Source: Adiantum capillus-veneris (taxonomy: Eukaryota > Streptophyta > Polypodiopsida > Polypodiales > Pteridaceae). Taken from it: a DNA stretch of 64,000 bases. Shown in pieces: positions 34,467-45,200 of this stretch. Location: contig CM043963.1 in NCBI GenBank assembly GCA_014529385.2, positions 74,495,412 through 74,559,411 on the forward strand. Reading direction: 5' to 3'. The notes beneath the pieces were generated by a model. The model had not been told where the DNA came from, ran no database searches, and was given only the letters and a program-made list of their open reading frames with translations. Position 1 is the first letter of the stretch. The number at the start of each line of letters is the position of its first letter. The position numbers and the translations under genes were made by a program.

Positions 34467-35306
34467 TTAACCCAAAATTGGCATCAATGAGATGCGATAA
34501 AATGTGCACCTTTCAAATATTTTTCGTAGATATAACAAATGCTTCTCCCAAGAAGAATAAACACAAAGGTCGTCTAGGAAAGCTTCACAAAACTCCCTTA
34601 GAAATTCTTTAAACGCAGTGTTTATTAATCGTTGGAATGTAGCAGGGGCATTTGTTAAGCCAAAAGCCATAACACGAAATGCAAACACTCCAAACTCTGT
34701 GATAAAAGCAGTTTTATCTTGGTCCTCTAATGCAATTGTGATTTGATTGTAACCAGAGTACCCATCTAAAAAGCTATAAGCTTCCTTGCCCGCAACTCTT
34801 TCAAGCACATGTTCTGAATATGGCAAGGGATAATGATCTCTCCTAGTGGCTGCATTAACTTTCTTGAGGTCCACGCACACTCTTAGTTTCCCATTCTTTT
34901 TTGGCACAATGACTATTGGAGAAACCCATTCTGAGTGCTCAATAGGGTATATGAATCCACATTGGATAAGTTTTTCAATCTCCTCTTGTACAATTTTGGC
35001 GTACTTAGGATTCATTGGATAGGGTCGTTGCTGGACGGGTTTAGCAGTGTTGATCATGGGAATTGTATGTTGCACCACAAAAGGTGGAACGCCCTTCATG
35101 TCATGATATGTCCAAGCAAAGATATCCTTGTATTCCTTGAGGAGCTCCTTAAGTACAGCCTCTTCAGTTTCGGTAAGGTCTTGAGCAATAAAGACTGGTT
35201 TAGACTCTTCACCTGGTTCTGCTAATTCTATCTCTTTAACTACCGCTGGACCATCATAGACTCCCCTGCTTCCATTGGTAGGTATTCGTTGGGCTTTGGC
35301 ATACAC
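34467..35306 (-). CDS. Gyp-B reverse transcriptase, fingers and palm
   Basis: The 279-codon frame holds the gypsy RT: IPMINTAKPVQQRPYPMNP (primer-grip lead-in), GKLRVCVDLKKVNAATRRDHYPLP, FLDGYSGYNQI, FGLTNAPATFQRLIN and FLDDLCVYS, where FLDD stands for the YxDD active site. It should continue without break into the thumb at 34441, but the frames differ, so a frameshift lies at about 34460. The frame also differs from that of the protease upstream (35362), with the change near 35400 in an A-rich stretch. With these shifts full-length RT is not made by ordinary translation. Confidence 0.88.
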   Translation of the reverse strand: MYAKAQRIPTNGSRGVYDGPAVVKEIELAEPGEESKPVFIAQDLTETEEAVLKELLKEYKDIFAWTYHDMKGVPPFVVQHTIPMINTAKPVQQRPYPMNPKYAKIVQEEIEKLIQCGFIYPIEHSEWVSPIVIVPKKNGKLRVCVDLKKVNAATRRDHYPLPYSEHVLERVAGKEAYSFLDGYSGYNQITIALEDQDKTAFITEFGVFAFRVMAFGLTNAPATFQRLINTAFKEFLREFCEAFLDDLCVYSSWEKHLLYLRKIFERCTFYRISLMPILG

Positions 35307-35361
35307 AACCTTTCGCTCCCCCGTGGTATAAGATTTAAAATGTTCAGGAGCCGTATGTAAG

Positions 35362-36741
35362 TCAGCAGACTCTTGTCCTGATAGAGACCTTTCTTTTAGT
35401 TCTGCCTCCTTTTTGTTGTTGAGCTAACTCTCGGTTTTGACGTCTTCTTATAGTTCGACTCAATTTCGGCTCTGTAACCTCCAATTGAGCGAGGTCAATG
35501 GGTCGCGGGCTGCACCACATGACACTCTGGAGATGTTCACCCCAATTGTCTACTAGCTTTCGATGAGCATCACATGCCCCTAGATAGCTAAGCCATTCTG
35601 CAGTAGATCTTTCCTTGTTTATCCTAGCTCTCACATTTGCTCGATATCGCCGTCTCTTATATGACCTTTGTTTCTTGTTAAGGTTTTGATTTTGGTAAAT
35701 GTTTGAACTCGACTCGCCTGATAGGTCTTCGCTTGTATCTTCTTCACTCTCATATAAATTACCATAGACGGTCGTACTAGGCCTTGAGTATTTATTTTCT
35801 ATACTTGGTTCACTCGATGTTTCCTCAGGTTCTGAATCCATTTCTTCCTGAGATTCCGTTTCCGATGTGTATTGGCCTGAAGCCTTTGAGGAATCATCAG
35901 TTTCACTCTCAGGTAGGTGTGTCTCTTTCTTATCATCGGATGTTACATGCACTACACCTAACATGTTTACTGGTGCAATGTGTGGTATCTCTTCCCCATC
36001 TGGTGTTACCCAAGTCGTTCCTCTAGCTCCCCATGTATCTATAGTTGCCGCTAGGTGCACCCAATCGACATTGTCTGACTCAACCATTCCGGGTAGGATA
36101 TCCATATAAGGAGAGTTCTCCCCAATATCCGTGTCTTCGTTACATGTGTAACAATACTGTAATGGAGCTGAGTGAATTGTTGTGTCTGATCGATTATCAA
36201 TGATGAATTTATTTCCTAGAGGATGTGTTTGACCACTTAAAAGATCAACTCGAATGACAGAGTCTTGGAATTGTAAGTAGACGTGGTTTTTGGACCAGTC
36301 ATGCACCATTTTTGCTTCCCTCATGAATGGACGCCCTAAGATCATCTCAAATGACATAGGATGCTTGGAAAAATCCATAACAATAAAAGTCTGCCTTACC
36401 TTGTGTCCCAAGACCTTGATCCTGAGATCCTTTAGCATTCCAATAGGCGTAACAATAGATCCATTAGCCATTTTTACCACTACGCTTGTGGCTTCAAGGT
36501 GAGGTCTCCCCATAGACTCCCAACAACTCTTTGTCACCATGCTGACTCCCGCACCACCGTCAAGGACCCCCTTTACAGTTAATCCTTTAGTAGTGATTGG
36601 TAGAGTAGCATTAGATTCATCACCTTCAAAGTATTGCCCCAACTTGTTAACGGGTATTTCAATTACAGATTCATGTCCCGCTAGGTCAGATGGTGGTGCT
36701 AAATGTTCCTCATCATTCATCACCGAGTCAGGTTTGTTCAT
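35362..36741 (-). CDS. Gyp-B protease-like domain 1 and acidic linker (459 residues)
   Basis: Residues about 45-185 form a retropepsin-like domain: GVLDGGAGVSMVTKSCWE with the presumed catalytic Asp at residue 61 (codon 36561-36559), then FEMILGRPFM as the hydrophobic-hydrophobic-Gly strand. The motif is DGGA rather than D-T/S-G-A/S; Gly in the second place is seen in some plant gypsy elements. The rest is an acidic Ser/Glu-rich linker followed by a basic stretch (KKQRSYKRRRYRANVRARIN). It sits between the zinc-knuckle region and RT, the usual place for the protease. A TAG at 36753-36751 separates it in frame from the piece upstream. Confidence 0.8.
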   Translation of the reverse strand: MNKPDSVMNDEEHLAPPSDLAGHESVIEIPVNKLGQYFEGDESNATLPITTKGLTVKGVLDGGAGVSMVTKSCWESMGRPHLEATSVVVKMANGSIVTPIGMLKDLRIKVLGHKVRQTFIVMDFSKHPMSFEMILGRPFMREAKMVHDWSKNHVYLQFQDSVIRVDLLSGQTHPLGNKFIIDNRSDTTIHSAPLQYCYTCNEDTDIGENSPYMDILPGMVESDNVDWVHLAATIDTWGARGTTWVTPDGEEIPHIAPVNMLGVVHVTSDDKKETHLPESETDDSSKASGQYTSETESQEEMDSEPEETSSEPSIENKYSRPSTTVYGNLYESEEDTSEDLSGESSSNIYQNQNLNKKQRSYKRRRYRANVRARINKERSTAEWLSYLGACDAHRKLVDNWGEHLQSVMWCSPRPIDLAQLEVTEPKLSRTIRRRQNRELAQQQKGGRTKRKVSIRTRVC

Positions 36742-36750
36742 ATGTGCAAA

Positions 36751-37200
36751 CTATGGTAATCTGGCCTGTAATTCTCCATTGAGAAGCGCTCGCACTGCTA
36801 GGAATAATTCTGGATCTCCGTATAACTTAGATATGATAGTCGTACGTGTTTCTGAGGACATGAAATCCATCAGCTTGGCAACATTTAATGGCATCTTGTG
36901 GGACGTAGGACTCTGACAAGAGAATGGTGAAGATGGAATCTCCACTTCCTCAAGGGGGTCGGGCATTCCCTCATTGAACATTCTCTCTAGTAGGAAAGGT
37001 GTGTGTCCACTTTCAGATGTCCTACCCTCACTCTCTTCCCGAATGATACTGGGTATAGCTAACAACCTGTAGTTCTTGTGAGGTTGAACTTGTGTGGGAA
37101 ACACTGTGTCCGACATCTGGATATGTTTGGGTTCAGGTTCTAATTTTCGTTGAGTTTCTTCCACCAAACCCCTCAGTTGTTGGTTTCGTTCAATTTCCAC
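36751..37200 (-). CDS. Gyp-B gag-pro linker segment
   Basis: This 149-codon open segment is in the same frame as the protease piece but closed by TAG at 36753-36751. It starts without a good methionine context and reads through from the A-run at 37250-37244. It contains NQQLRGLVEETQRKLEPEP and PLEEVEIPSSPFSCQSPTS; no domain is recognised. It is best seen as a spacer in the polyprotein. Confidence 0.5.
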   Translation of the reverse strand: MEIERNQQLRGLVEETQRKLEPEPKHIQMSDTVFPTQVQPHKNYRLLAIPSIIREESEGRTSESGHTPFLLERMFNEGMPDPLEEVEIPSSPFSCQSPTSHKMPLNVAKLMDFMSSETRTTIISKLYGDPELFLAVRALLNGELQARLP

Positions 37201-37240
37201 TGTTGGGTTTGGATAGGTTCCAATCTTTCTCTTGCAATCC

Positions 37241-38158
37241 TCATTTTTTTGTCTCTCGTGGCTTATCTTGGGGGTTCACAACTGGGTGGTTTAACTTTGA
37301 ATACTCTTTTGGTGTTCGTCGTAATTCCCTCTCGTGATCCTCCTCACTGGCTTTTTCCTTTGTAGTAACAGTTTTGGTCTCCGTGGTCTCTATCGAATCT
37401 GAGTCATCCTCAGGGTCATTCATATACATGGTATCCTCTCCTGTCCCTATGTTAGTCTTTGAACTAGGTTTTGAGCTAGAAGCATTAAGGGATTTCTTTC
37501 TTCGTGTTTTCTTCTTTCTCGCTCGGCCAATGGATGGAGCATCTCTCTCTTCGAGGATGTAATTTTGCTTTTGGAGCATCGACCGTGTGAGTGCATTCAC
37601 TGGTGCTATGTTTATAGTTGGTGGTGTCCCATCAACAATCTCTATTATGTTCAATGGTGTGATTTTCGGTGCGTTTGGATTGTTAGGACACTGTGCGATC
37701 AAATGATCTATGCCACAATGATTACAAGTGAGTATTGGCATTGCCAATGCACTCCCTTGACTTGTTTGCATTAGTGCGACATTCTTTTGCATTCTAATGG
37801 GGCACTCAGCTACTCGATGTGGTCCACCACATTTGTAGCACTGAAGAGGTGGTCTCCGGGCAAAACTATTAATGTTTTGGCCTCTTGCTGCTAGCTCAGT
37901 AGCTTGATATACCGGTTTGATTTGTCCCCAATGGTCTTCCATATAGTACATGGGACACTCCTCAAGCATGTCGACTCCATAGGTGATACTAGAGTCTATG
38001 TCCTCTTCGCAATCTACATAAGTACTAGATGACTCGCAACCTATTTGGTTCATAGGTTTAACTCTTGGATGAGGGGGTTGCGGTCCTAGCACTGGAGGTG
38101 GCAACGGTGTGGTTTGGACCACATTTTGGGTTCTAGGGACCATGTGCTGTAATGGCAA
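37241..38158 (-). CDS. Gyp-B nucleocapsid extension with two more zinc knuckles
   Basis: This frame directly continues the gag frame after the TAG at 38161-38159; its first codon is TTG, not ATG. It carries two CX2CX3HX4C knuckles, CYKCGGPHRVAEC and CNHCGIDHLIAQC, then a basic stretch (RARKKKTRRKKSLNASSS) and an acidic end. It ends at TGA right after a run of seven A (37250-37244), and the next segment continues one base forward. Together with the two knuckles before the TAG this gives four knuckles. Expression would need readthrough of the TAG, or the TAG is a mutation. Confidence 0.7.
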   Translation of the reverse strand: MPLQHMVPRTQNVVQTTPLPPPVLGPQPPHPRVKPMNQIGCESSSTYVDCEEDIDSSITYGVDMLEECPMYYMEDHWGQIKPVYQATELAARGQNINSFARRPPLQCYKCGGPHRVAECPIRMQKNVALMQTSQGSALAMPILTCNHCGIDHLIAQCPNNPNAPKITPLNIIEIVDGTPPTINIAPVNALTRSMLQKQNYILEERDAPSIGRARKKKTRRKKSLNASSSKPSSKTNIGTGEDTMYMNDPEDDSDSIETTETKTVTTKEKASEEDHERELRRTPKEYSKLNHPVVNPQDKPRETKK

Positions 38159-40729
38159 CTATTGCTCCATGGGTGGGGTAGGCATCAATGCAGGAACTCG
38201 AGGTGAGTCTGCCCAAGCTATAGGCGGTATATTTTCCATGATGCGTTTAAGCATTAGGCAATCCTTCGCTTGATGGCCATACCTACCACACGCGTTACAA
38301 GTCCCGTTAAACTTTACTCTGAAAGTAGGGCATTCACTCGTAGTATGTGGGCCCAAGCAAATTGAGCACCATTGTTGCTCCCTTCTTGGATACATATGAG
38401 TTTTTTGTGGAGCACGATTATCCCTAAGGCTTTCTTGGATGGCCTTGGTGAGATCTGCCAAAGTCATCTCAGATATCGTTTGCTCTTTCACGATTGGCTT
38501 TATCTTCATTGGCTCATGCCCTGACGCTTGAGAGCTACTAGACTTCGGCTCGGCAGACACTCTTTCTCCTGCAATCATTAAATTATCCTCCAATTGGATT
38601 GCATTCATGGTGACTGATTCCCAAGTAGTGATACCTCTAATGACTAGTCCATTATAGATACTTTCATGTCGTAGTCCCCTAATGAATCTATCGAGCAATT
38701 GGTTGTTGTTGAATCGCTCGTTTGGATTGCATCGAGAATTCAAATTCTTTAGGCGACTAATGAAGTCTCTCACGGATTCACCTTCTTCTCGTTGGGCTTT
38801 CTGGAGCTGAGAGGCTACACCCCAAAGTACTCCCTCTCGTATGTGCTCTTTCAAGAACAATCTCCTAAGAGTAGAGTAGATCGTTTTCTCTTCTACTCTT
38901 AAGGTTCTATACCAATCTCCAGCCTTTCCGCTTAGGGTCAAACTCAAAGCCTTACACTTATGTAGCTCATTGTGCTCTTCCAAGCAATCGCACACATGTT
39001 CAAAGACTTCCATATGCTTTCTAGCATCTCCGTCTCCACTGAATTTCTGTGTGAGCTTAGCTAGTTGAACTGCCTTGCTCCTAGGTTCTCTATCAGGCAC
39101 ACTACGCATGTTTTCCGCAATAGAGCGACCGATAGTTTGAGCAAATGCTGCCAAATCTCCTATTTGAGCAGGTATAATGGGTGTATGTGCTCCTGGAACC
39201 ACATGTGAGATGGGAGTTGGCCTTGGCCTTGGCATACGCGCGGCTCTTGGGTCCCATATTTCGTATGGTGGTGTACCAGACGGTGGTCCAAAGTTTACAG
39301 GCGTGGCCCTAGGCATAGGGGGTGCCTGATATGGCATGTTATTATTAAATGGCATGGCTCCACTTGTATAAGAGCTATGCCATTGTGGATTGTAAGCTCT
39401 TGGAATAATCGGAGGTGTAGGAGCTACATGAGGCTGAGGTACGACAGGTGCACATGATTGATACATACATGTAGGTATAGTTGGGGGCATTGTGCTACTA
39501 GGCATCGGCGCAGTATTAACAAATGAACTCCATGGTGTACTTCTTGTCATGCTCACCACTGTGATATGCATGGTAGCCGTAGTGTCATTAAGAGAAAGAT
39601 GAGCTAGATCTGGGAAGGTAAAGCTGCCACTTGTGGGCTCAGATTGTACTGAGGCTCCTGGAGAAACAACATATGAAGGATCAATGGAGCTCACTGAGGG
39701 AGTCTCCATTTGTGATAGGGTTGGTTGGTTGGACTTTCCCGTATCCAAGAATCCCATTAGGCTTGTTGAAGGCATGTTGATCCCTGTGTTCTGTCTTTCT
39801 AACTCGACAATCCTATGGAGGACATCACAGACTTTCTGTTGTTGCTCATCTATGCTAGTAGCACCCGATGTGGATTGTAGAACATCTAACCAACCCACAT
39901 GATAGGTGTGTTCTGTGTACCGATCAGTTAAAGCTTCCGCTTGTAGGTCATACTCCCAATTTTTGTTTAGGAATATCCCATCTAGGCTTGGCGTGCTGGA
40001 GGTTTCCCTCAAGGTGGAAGCATTATTGCTTCCCATTGCTTGCCCCTCCGTGACTGCTACCTTGGGAGCACTCGGTTGCTCGGCTGGCATGATTGTTGTC
40101 ATAGGAGCCTTTGCTTTCAGGGCTCGACTTTGTTCTAGCCTTCGTAGGTTCTCAATTTCCCTCTCCCTTGTTGCTTGCATATAGCGTTCGATCTCTTGCA
40201 CTTCGGCAAGACTCCTACCATCGGGTAGTAGAACCTCAGAGGGAGATAGTCCTAAAGGATCAGGAGGTGCAGTGGATGGAACATTCACATGCACACTCTC
40301 AAGAAGCATAGGGTCTATTTTAGGCATGAATGACGAATTTACTTCCCCACTCCCTTCATTTATTTCATTAACCGCATGTTCGGAGCGAGTAGCTCTACTA
40401 AGGGTCTCTTTTAAGTGGCTAAACACGCTGGACCCGGGACGTGGGCCCATGGCATGCATGTCTTGACTTGAACTATCAGGGTTTGGTGTAGGATACCCCT
40501 CCATGACTTCGTAGTCAGAAGAAGAATCACTAGACGCGATATGAGGATCTTGGTTCGCACTACCTTGAGTCCCGGCCGAAGGTCCAGAACCTAGGGTGGA
40601 GGAATAATGGGTGCCCGCGTAAATGGAGGCACTACCAATATGCTCGTGCTCTAACACTCGTCCAGAGCGTAGGTACATGTGACCTCCACACTCTAAACGC
40701 GTTGGTGAGTGCCTGTGAAGGCCGCTCAC
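38159..40729 (-). CDS. Gyp-B Gag polyprotein (856 residues)
   Basis: The start is MSGLHRHSPTRLECGGHMY at 40729, the first ATG after the leader. The first 480 or so residues are Pro/Ser/Thr-rich and low in complexity. The retrotransposon Gag domain follows: QKFSGDGDARKHMEVFEHV, GDWYRTL, and ESVRDFISRLKNLNSRCNP. Near the C-terminus are two zinc knuckles, CSICLGPHTTSEC and CNACGRYGHQAKDC. Gag would form the particle and bind the RNA. The frame ends at TAG (38161-38159) and stays open beyond it. It is an unusually long gag for the family and fully open, a sign of youth. Confidence 0.85.
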   Translation of the reverse strand: MSGLHRHSPTRLECGGHMYLRSGRVLEHEHIGSASIYAGTHYSSTLGSGPSAGTQGSANQDPHIASSDSSSDYEVMEGYPTPNPDSSSQDMHAMGPRPGSSVFSHLKETLSRATRSEHAVNEINEGSGEVNSSFMPKIDPMLLESVHVNVPSTAPPDPLGLSPSEVLLPDGRSLAEVQEIERYMQATREREIENLRRLEQSRALKAKAPMTTIMPAEQPSAPKVAVTEGQAMGSNNASTLRETSSTPSLDGIFLNKNWEYDLQAEALTDRYTEHTYHVGWLDVLQSTSGATSIDEQQQKVCDVLHRIVELERQNTGINMPSTSLMGFLDTGKSNQPTLSQMETPSVSSIDPSYVVSPGASVQSEPTSGSFTFPDLAHLSLNDTTATMHITVVSMTRSTPWSSFVNTAPMPSSTMPPTIPTCMYQSCAPVVPQPHVAPTPPIIPRAYNPQWHSSYTSGAMPFNNNMPYQAPPMPRATPVNFGPPSGTPPYEIWDPRAARMPRPRPTPISHVVPGAHTPIIPAQIGDLAAFAQTIGRSIAENMRSVPDREPRSKAVQLAKLTQKFSGDGDARKHMEVFEHVCDCLEEHNELHKCKALSLTLSGKAGDWYRTLRVEEKTIYSTLRRLFLKEHIREGVLWGVASQLQKAQREEGESVRDFISRLKNLNSRCNPNERFNNNQLLDRFIRGLRHESIYNGLVIRGITTWESVTMNAIQLEDNLMIAGERVSAEPKSSSSQASGHEPMKIKPIVKEQTISEMTLADLTKAIQESLRDNRAPQKTHMYPRREQQWCSICLGPHTTSECPTFRVKFNGTCNACGRYGHQAKDCLMLKRIMENIPPIAWADSPRVPALMPTPPMEQ

Positions 40730-41466
40730 TTAGTTTTTTTTTTGGTGTTTATAACCCAAGTTTTTCGTTATTCTTGGTTATTTTTTGTAACCAAGCCACA
40801 AAATATGGCGTGTAATAGCTCAAGACGAGAGTTTTGGCTAAAGGAACGTGCCGTGCTTTACAACTCCCTATTCGGCTACGTGAAGCCCTCGAAATCCTAA
40901 AAATAGTCTTTATAGTCCTCGAAATCCTAAAAATAGTTTTTAAATATAAAAAGGTGTATAAACTATATTTTAAAACTGAGGATTGAGGTCTGGGTTTGAG
41001 CTTGGGCTTGGGGAATGATCCCCAGCCCGATCCTTCTTTTAATTTTTTTTTTTTGAAAAAGTCACCGCGGCCGCGCTGCGCACGCGCGCGCACACACACA
41101 CACTTAACCTACACCTAACTTATCTACTTACAGCTAATAGAGATATTACCACGCACACTCTAACACTGTTTACACAGTACTACTACAGTAGCTAACAGAT
41201 CTACAAAACTAACCTTACAGAACTAACATTCCATAGCTAATACCTTAATTCTAACAGTACATTGCAAAAAAATTGTAACTCCTTCTTTACAGAAAACAAA
41301 AAAGACAGTACAGTGTAACAAAAATCTTCTCCACACAACCACACACCTTCCTTCTTCACAAATCCTTCTCCACACAACCACACACCTTCCTTCTTCACAA
41401 ATCCTTCAATTGAAATTGCATCACAAGAAAGCCTAAGGTGCTTAACCGAGCTTAGTGTAGGGCATT
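40730..41466 (-). other. Gyp-B 5' leader with 39-bp tandem duplication
   Basis: This is non-coding leader between primer site and gag. It includes a 39-bp unit repeated at 41326 and 41365, a (CA)n tract at about 41089-41102 next to a CG-rich stretch, and a short duplicated taaaaatagt segment at 40897-40937. No gene is seen. Confidence 0.7.
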
Positions 41467-41484
41467 TCCCCAGCAACGGCGCCA
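41467..41484 (-). other. Primer binding site of Gyp-B, tRNA-Asp type
   Basis: The minus strand reads TGGCGCCGTTGCTGGGGA, one base off the primer site known from plant Athila/Tat elements. It is four bases inside the LTR edge at 41489. Confidence 0.85.
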
Positions 41485-41488
41485 AAAA

Positions 41489-42073
41489 TGTGTACTCCTT
41501 GCCGCACTGTCGAAGCAAGGGACTTGCCTAACACTGTGTGCGAGCCACAGACGGCTCCAAGCACACAACTAGCTTAACTAGTAAGCTCAAAGAAAGCTAT
41601 GGTGTGTCACTCACCGCTCTACGCTTGCTTCGTGGAGGATTCCTCGCCGCGAAGAAGAAGGAGCCGCCACTTCGTCGCGCTCAACCGCTTCGCCACCGCC
41701 GTGCCATCGTCGCAATGCTCGATCGCACACACTCTCTCTCTCTCTCACACACACATACACACACACACACAAGGAGGTGAAGAAGAAAAAGATGGAGATG
41801 GAGATGGAGCAAGAGCACTCTTCTATTGCACAAATTAGAGAATAAGTGAATTTTAGGTTTAGTTGGCTTTTATATGAGCTCACCCCATTCACACTTGGGC
41901 GTCCATGCTTAGACAACTAATCCCTTGAATGTCCCAGTTAGAGTGCGCCTCTCATTGGCGATCACTCTTACCCTTTTCCTATTGGTCCGACAAGCCCGGT
42001 ACCTGACTCTACCAAATACATAATACACGTCCGTCGTAGGTGATGGGGTGTCCGTGAGCCGTGAGGGTTAACA
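41489..42073 (-). repeat. 5' LTR of Gyp-B, about 585 bp
   Basis: The minus strand starts TGTTAACCCTCACGG and ends GTACACA, with a TATA-like CATATAAAAG at 41876-41867. Mixed CT/CA microsatellites lie at about 41731-41772. The inner edge is set by the PBS; the outer edge is inferred from the TG start. Confidence 0.65.
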
Positions 42074-42209
42074 CTTACATATACTTTATGATGATCATCC
42101 TTCACATATTATACATTTTGAATCATTAATTCCTTCTTGATCTCGACTGCCGTCATGTCCAAATGATGCATGTGTACAATCTTCAAAAGATATTGTTCGC
42201 TCTAATGAG
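42074..42209. other. Junction between Gyp-B LTR and the Helitron relic
   Basis: AT-rich sequence with no clear Helitron TC end. It may already belong to the Helitron. Confidence 0.3.
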
Positions 42210-45200
42210 CATATTCTAAGCTTCTCAAATTTACAAACAGTAAAAAATTTGATTACAATGTTGGTGATTGCATGTTTGATGATGTGGCCTACTTGCTCAA
42301 CTATGAAAAGTCAAGCTAAGAAATAAGATAGATAGGCGTTTGCGAGCTAGCTCAAAATCTGCGAGACAACGATTCTATAGCTATAGAAATCGTAGAAATT
42401 TATTTGATCGAATCTTTCTTGCAAAAAACACATAATATTGAAAATTTAGAGTATTACACTCAAATGATGATTGTCCCTACCTCCGCTGGAGGTCTCTGGG
42501 GAGATGTAATTATTCTATATTGGATAGCACGAGGATAAACTTGAGCGTTGTAACTTTTCAAATAAGATTTTTTCTTTTCTGGAAAGTAAACAAACTTTGA
42601 ATTTACTTTTTCATTAATGAATTTGGAAAAGAAGGGCACTCCGAGCCGTTTGTTGCTATCTCTAGTGGAGAACAAGAAGTGAGAATTATTATGGATAAAG
42701 AGATATACAATAAGGGAAAACAACCAGATAAAAGAAAGGAGAAAAACGCTACACACATTGGAGCGAAGATCTGAAAAAAGGCTGATATATTTGCACAATT
42801 CAAATATTTGAGCTTTAAAAAAGTATATTATAAAAAATTTCTTACAAGAAAACATAGAAATACATATTACTAAGAAAGGAATAGTTTGCAAACTTACAAA
42901 CTTGTTAAAAAACTTTGACAATAATAAACAAATGGAAGAATATTCAAATGACCATTTTCCACTCCCAAAATCAATTATAGATGAAGAGTTACTACATATG
43001 CATAGAGATAATATAAACTTGTCAGAAAAAGAAACTTGCTTGCGTTTGTCAAGAATTAAGAAATATACATGAAACTGCTAGTAGTGAAAAAACCATGTAT
43101 GAAGATCTTGAAACGAGAACATTGTATCACAATTTGTCGAGGCGATACAACAAATTCCAACAGAATTTTGTTCCTGTCGTGAACGACTAAATTTCCCAAA
43201 AGACTCAACGAATGACTGCTCATATGAAAAGAATCTGATTGAGCATGAGACTTCCATGATATTAAAGCTAAATAGCACTTTTAAAGTGCAATTGTGTAAT
43301 AGCTGTTTATACTACTGTAAAAAGAAAAGCATCCCAAAGTTCTCATTGCCTTCTTTCCTACGTATGAATAAAGACATTCAATCAATAGCTGCAGTCAATG
43401 AGCTTGAAGAGCGATTAGTTGTACCAAGAAACATGTTTGCATAGACTCATTAATATTTTCAGCATGGACAATACCTTCTGTGAGAAAGTGTGATAAACAT
43501 TCTAGCAACAACAGACATAGTTCAAAATATGCTACCCCGCATAGCTGTTGGTAATAAAACTATTGATGTAGCAATAAAGAGAAAGTTGGAGTATAAGGCA
43601 ATATATAAAAGTGACCAAATCCGACCGCAGCATGTCATTGATGCACTAATTAATTTGATAAATACACCTTTGTATAAAAAGCATAAAATACAATCTAGTA
43701 CCTTGTTTAACAAACGAGTGACTGCACTCCATATTGAAAATAGTGAAGTGGATGAGGATCACAAAGCAACAGTCAAAGATTTGCAAGAAGAAGCTACAAA
43801 ACCACACACAGATTCTCTCCGGCATAACTTTGTTGACTCAGACGACTTTTTTGATGTTTTTACAAAGGTCTTGATGATCACCCCATGTAAAGGCAGTAAG
43901 CCACTTGGACTATTCATGGATATAGACTGCGAGGAATTGAACTATCCTACACTTTTCTTTGGGAGGGAACGATCTAGACCAAAGGGGCCTTATCAATATA
44001 CATATCAAGAGTTTGTCAATAGTAGATTATGAACAACGATCGACAATTTGCGAGACACTTTACAAACATGTTTTTCAAAGTCATTAAGATCATGATACAC
44101 CAAATTCACTGTTTAGAAAAGGTCTCACAATTAGATATTGGATACAGAGACCTGAAGCGCTTATGAATTTCTTTGGATTATTACGAGCATTTGGAAAAAG
44201 ACATTTTTGTGATGATTTGTCAACTCGGACCTCCTACATTTTTCGTGACGTTCACAAGCAGCAAGCGGAGCTGGAAGCCATTACAAATCACATTACAAAC
44301 ACTTTTAGACAACGATTGCCTCCATAAAAACAAAGTTGCCACAGTGCATGATCTCATAAGAGAGGACCTTTGTCACATCTGCAAGGTATTACAACCACAG
44401 AATAGCATCCTTGCGAAAGTTGCTGAAACAAGCACCAAATATCTATGGCCCCATTAAAGACTTTTTTTCTTAATCAAGTTTCAATCACGAGCATGCTCAC
44501 AACCTTCTTTGGATAGAAAGCGCATCTATATTGGATGACACGAACAAAATAGAAGTTACTGCTTTTATTGAAAAATACATATCTTGTGGCAAGCAAGATA
44601 TTACCGAGCATTTATGCAATGTTCAAACCCATTTACACACGCACAAATGTAAAAATCACAAAAAGAAAAAATATCAATTCAATTTTTCACAACCGCCATT
44701 ATTAACTGTTGCTATTCTCAAACCTCTAGAAAATACAACATGTGCAGATAATGCAAATGTGAAAAATATTTTCCACTTTCTAGAAACGCATGATGAGAAT
44801 GACCTTCCCATCAACTTCCATCAATTCCTCAACATGATTCAGATAATAGAAGAAGATACACAAAAGAAATGTGCTCCATGATAAAAGGACCAATTTCTTT
44901 TCTAAAGGAAGTCCTTCGAGCATAAGAACAAATGTGTTTACAAAACATTTGACTTCCAATTCATCCTTGACTCATACGTAGCAACGATATATTGTACTTA
45001 GTACTTCATAAAAATGGACAATACATTGACAAAAACCTTTCAAAAAATTCTATAATGTACTAAAACTAAAAGTATTGGTCCAATTCAACGAATCAAACAA
45101 CTCGGAATAGCATTATTGAAGGCTCAACAAATGTCCATTCAACAAGCAATCTATTCAATACCACCCCAACCTTTTTTAAATGCGTCCATTAATGGTTAAA

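Larger units (their letters stand above)
30931..42073 (-). mobile_element. Ty3/gypsy retrotransposon with tRNA-Asp-type primer site and duplicated protease-like domain (Gyp-B)
   Basis: The minus-strand order is LTR (41489-42073), PBS (41467-41484), gag, zinc knuckles, protease 1, RT, RNase H, integrase, protease-like domain 2 and polypurine tract. The primer site matches the type used by plant Athila/Tat elements. Reading frames are long, so the copy is fairly young, but two in-frame TAG codons and three frame changes interrupt gag-pol. The sequence following the polypurine tract does not resemble the LTR at the other end by eye. Confidence 0.85.

Noticed and set aside
42460-42921. Minus-strand 153-codon frame with Phe/Leu-rich segments
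   Set aside because: It is the antisense shadow of the Helitron OTU-like region; hydrophobic residues come from AT-rich sequence.
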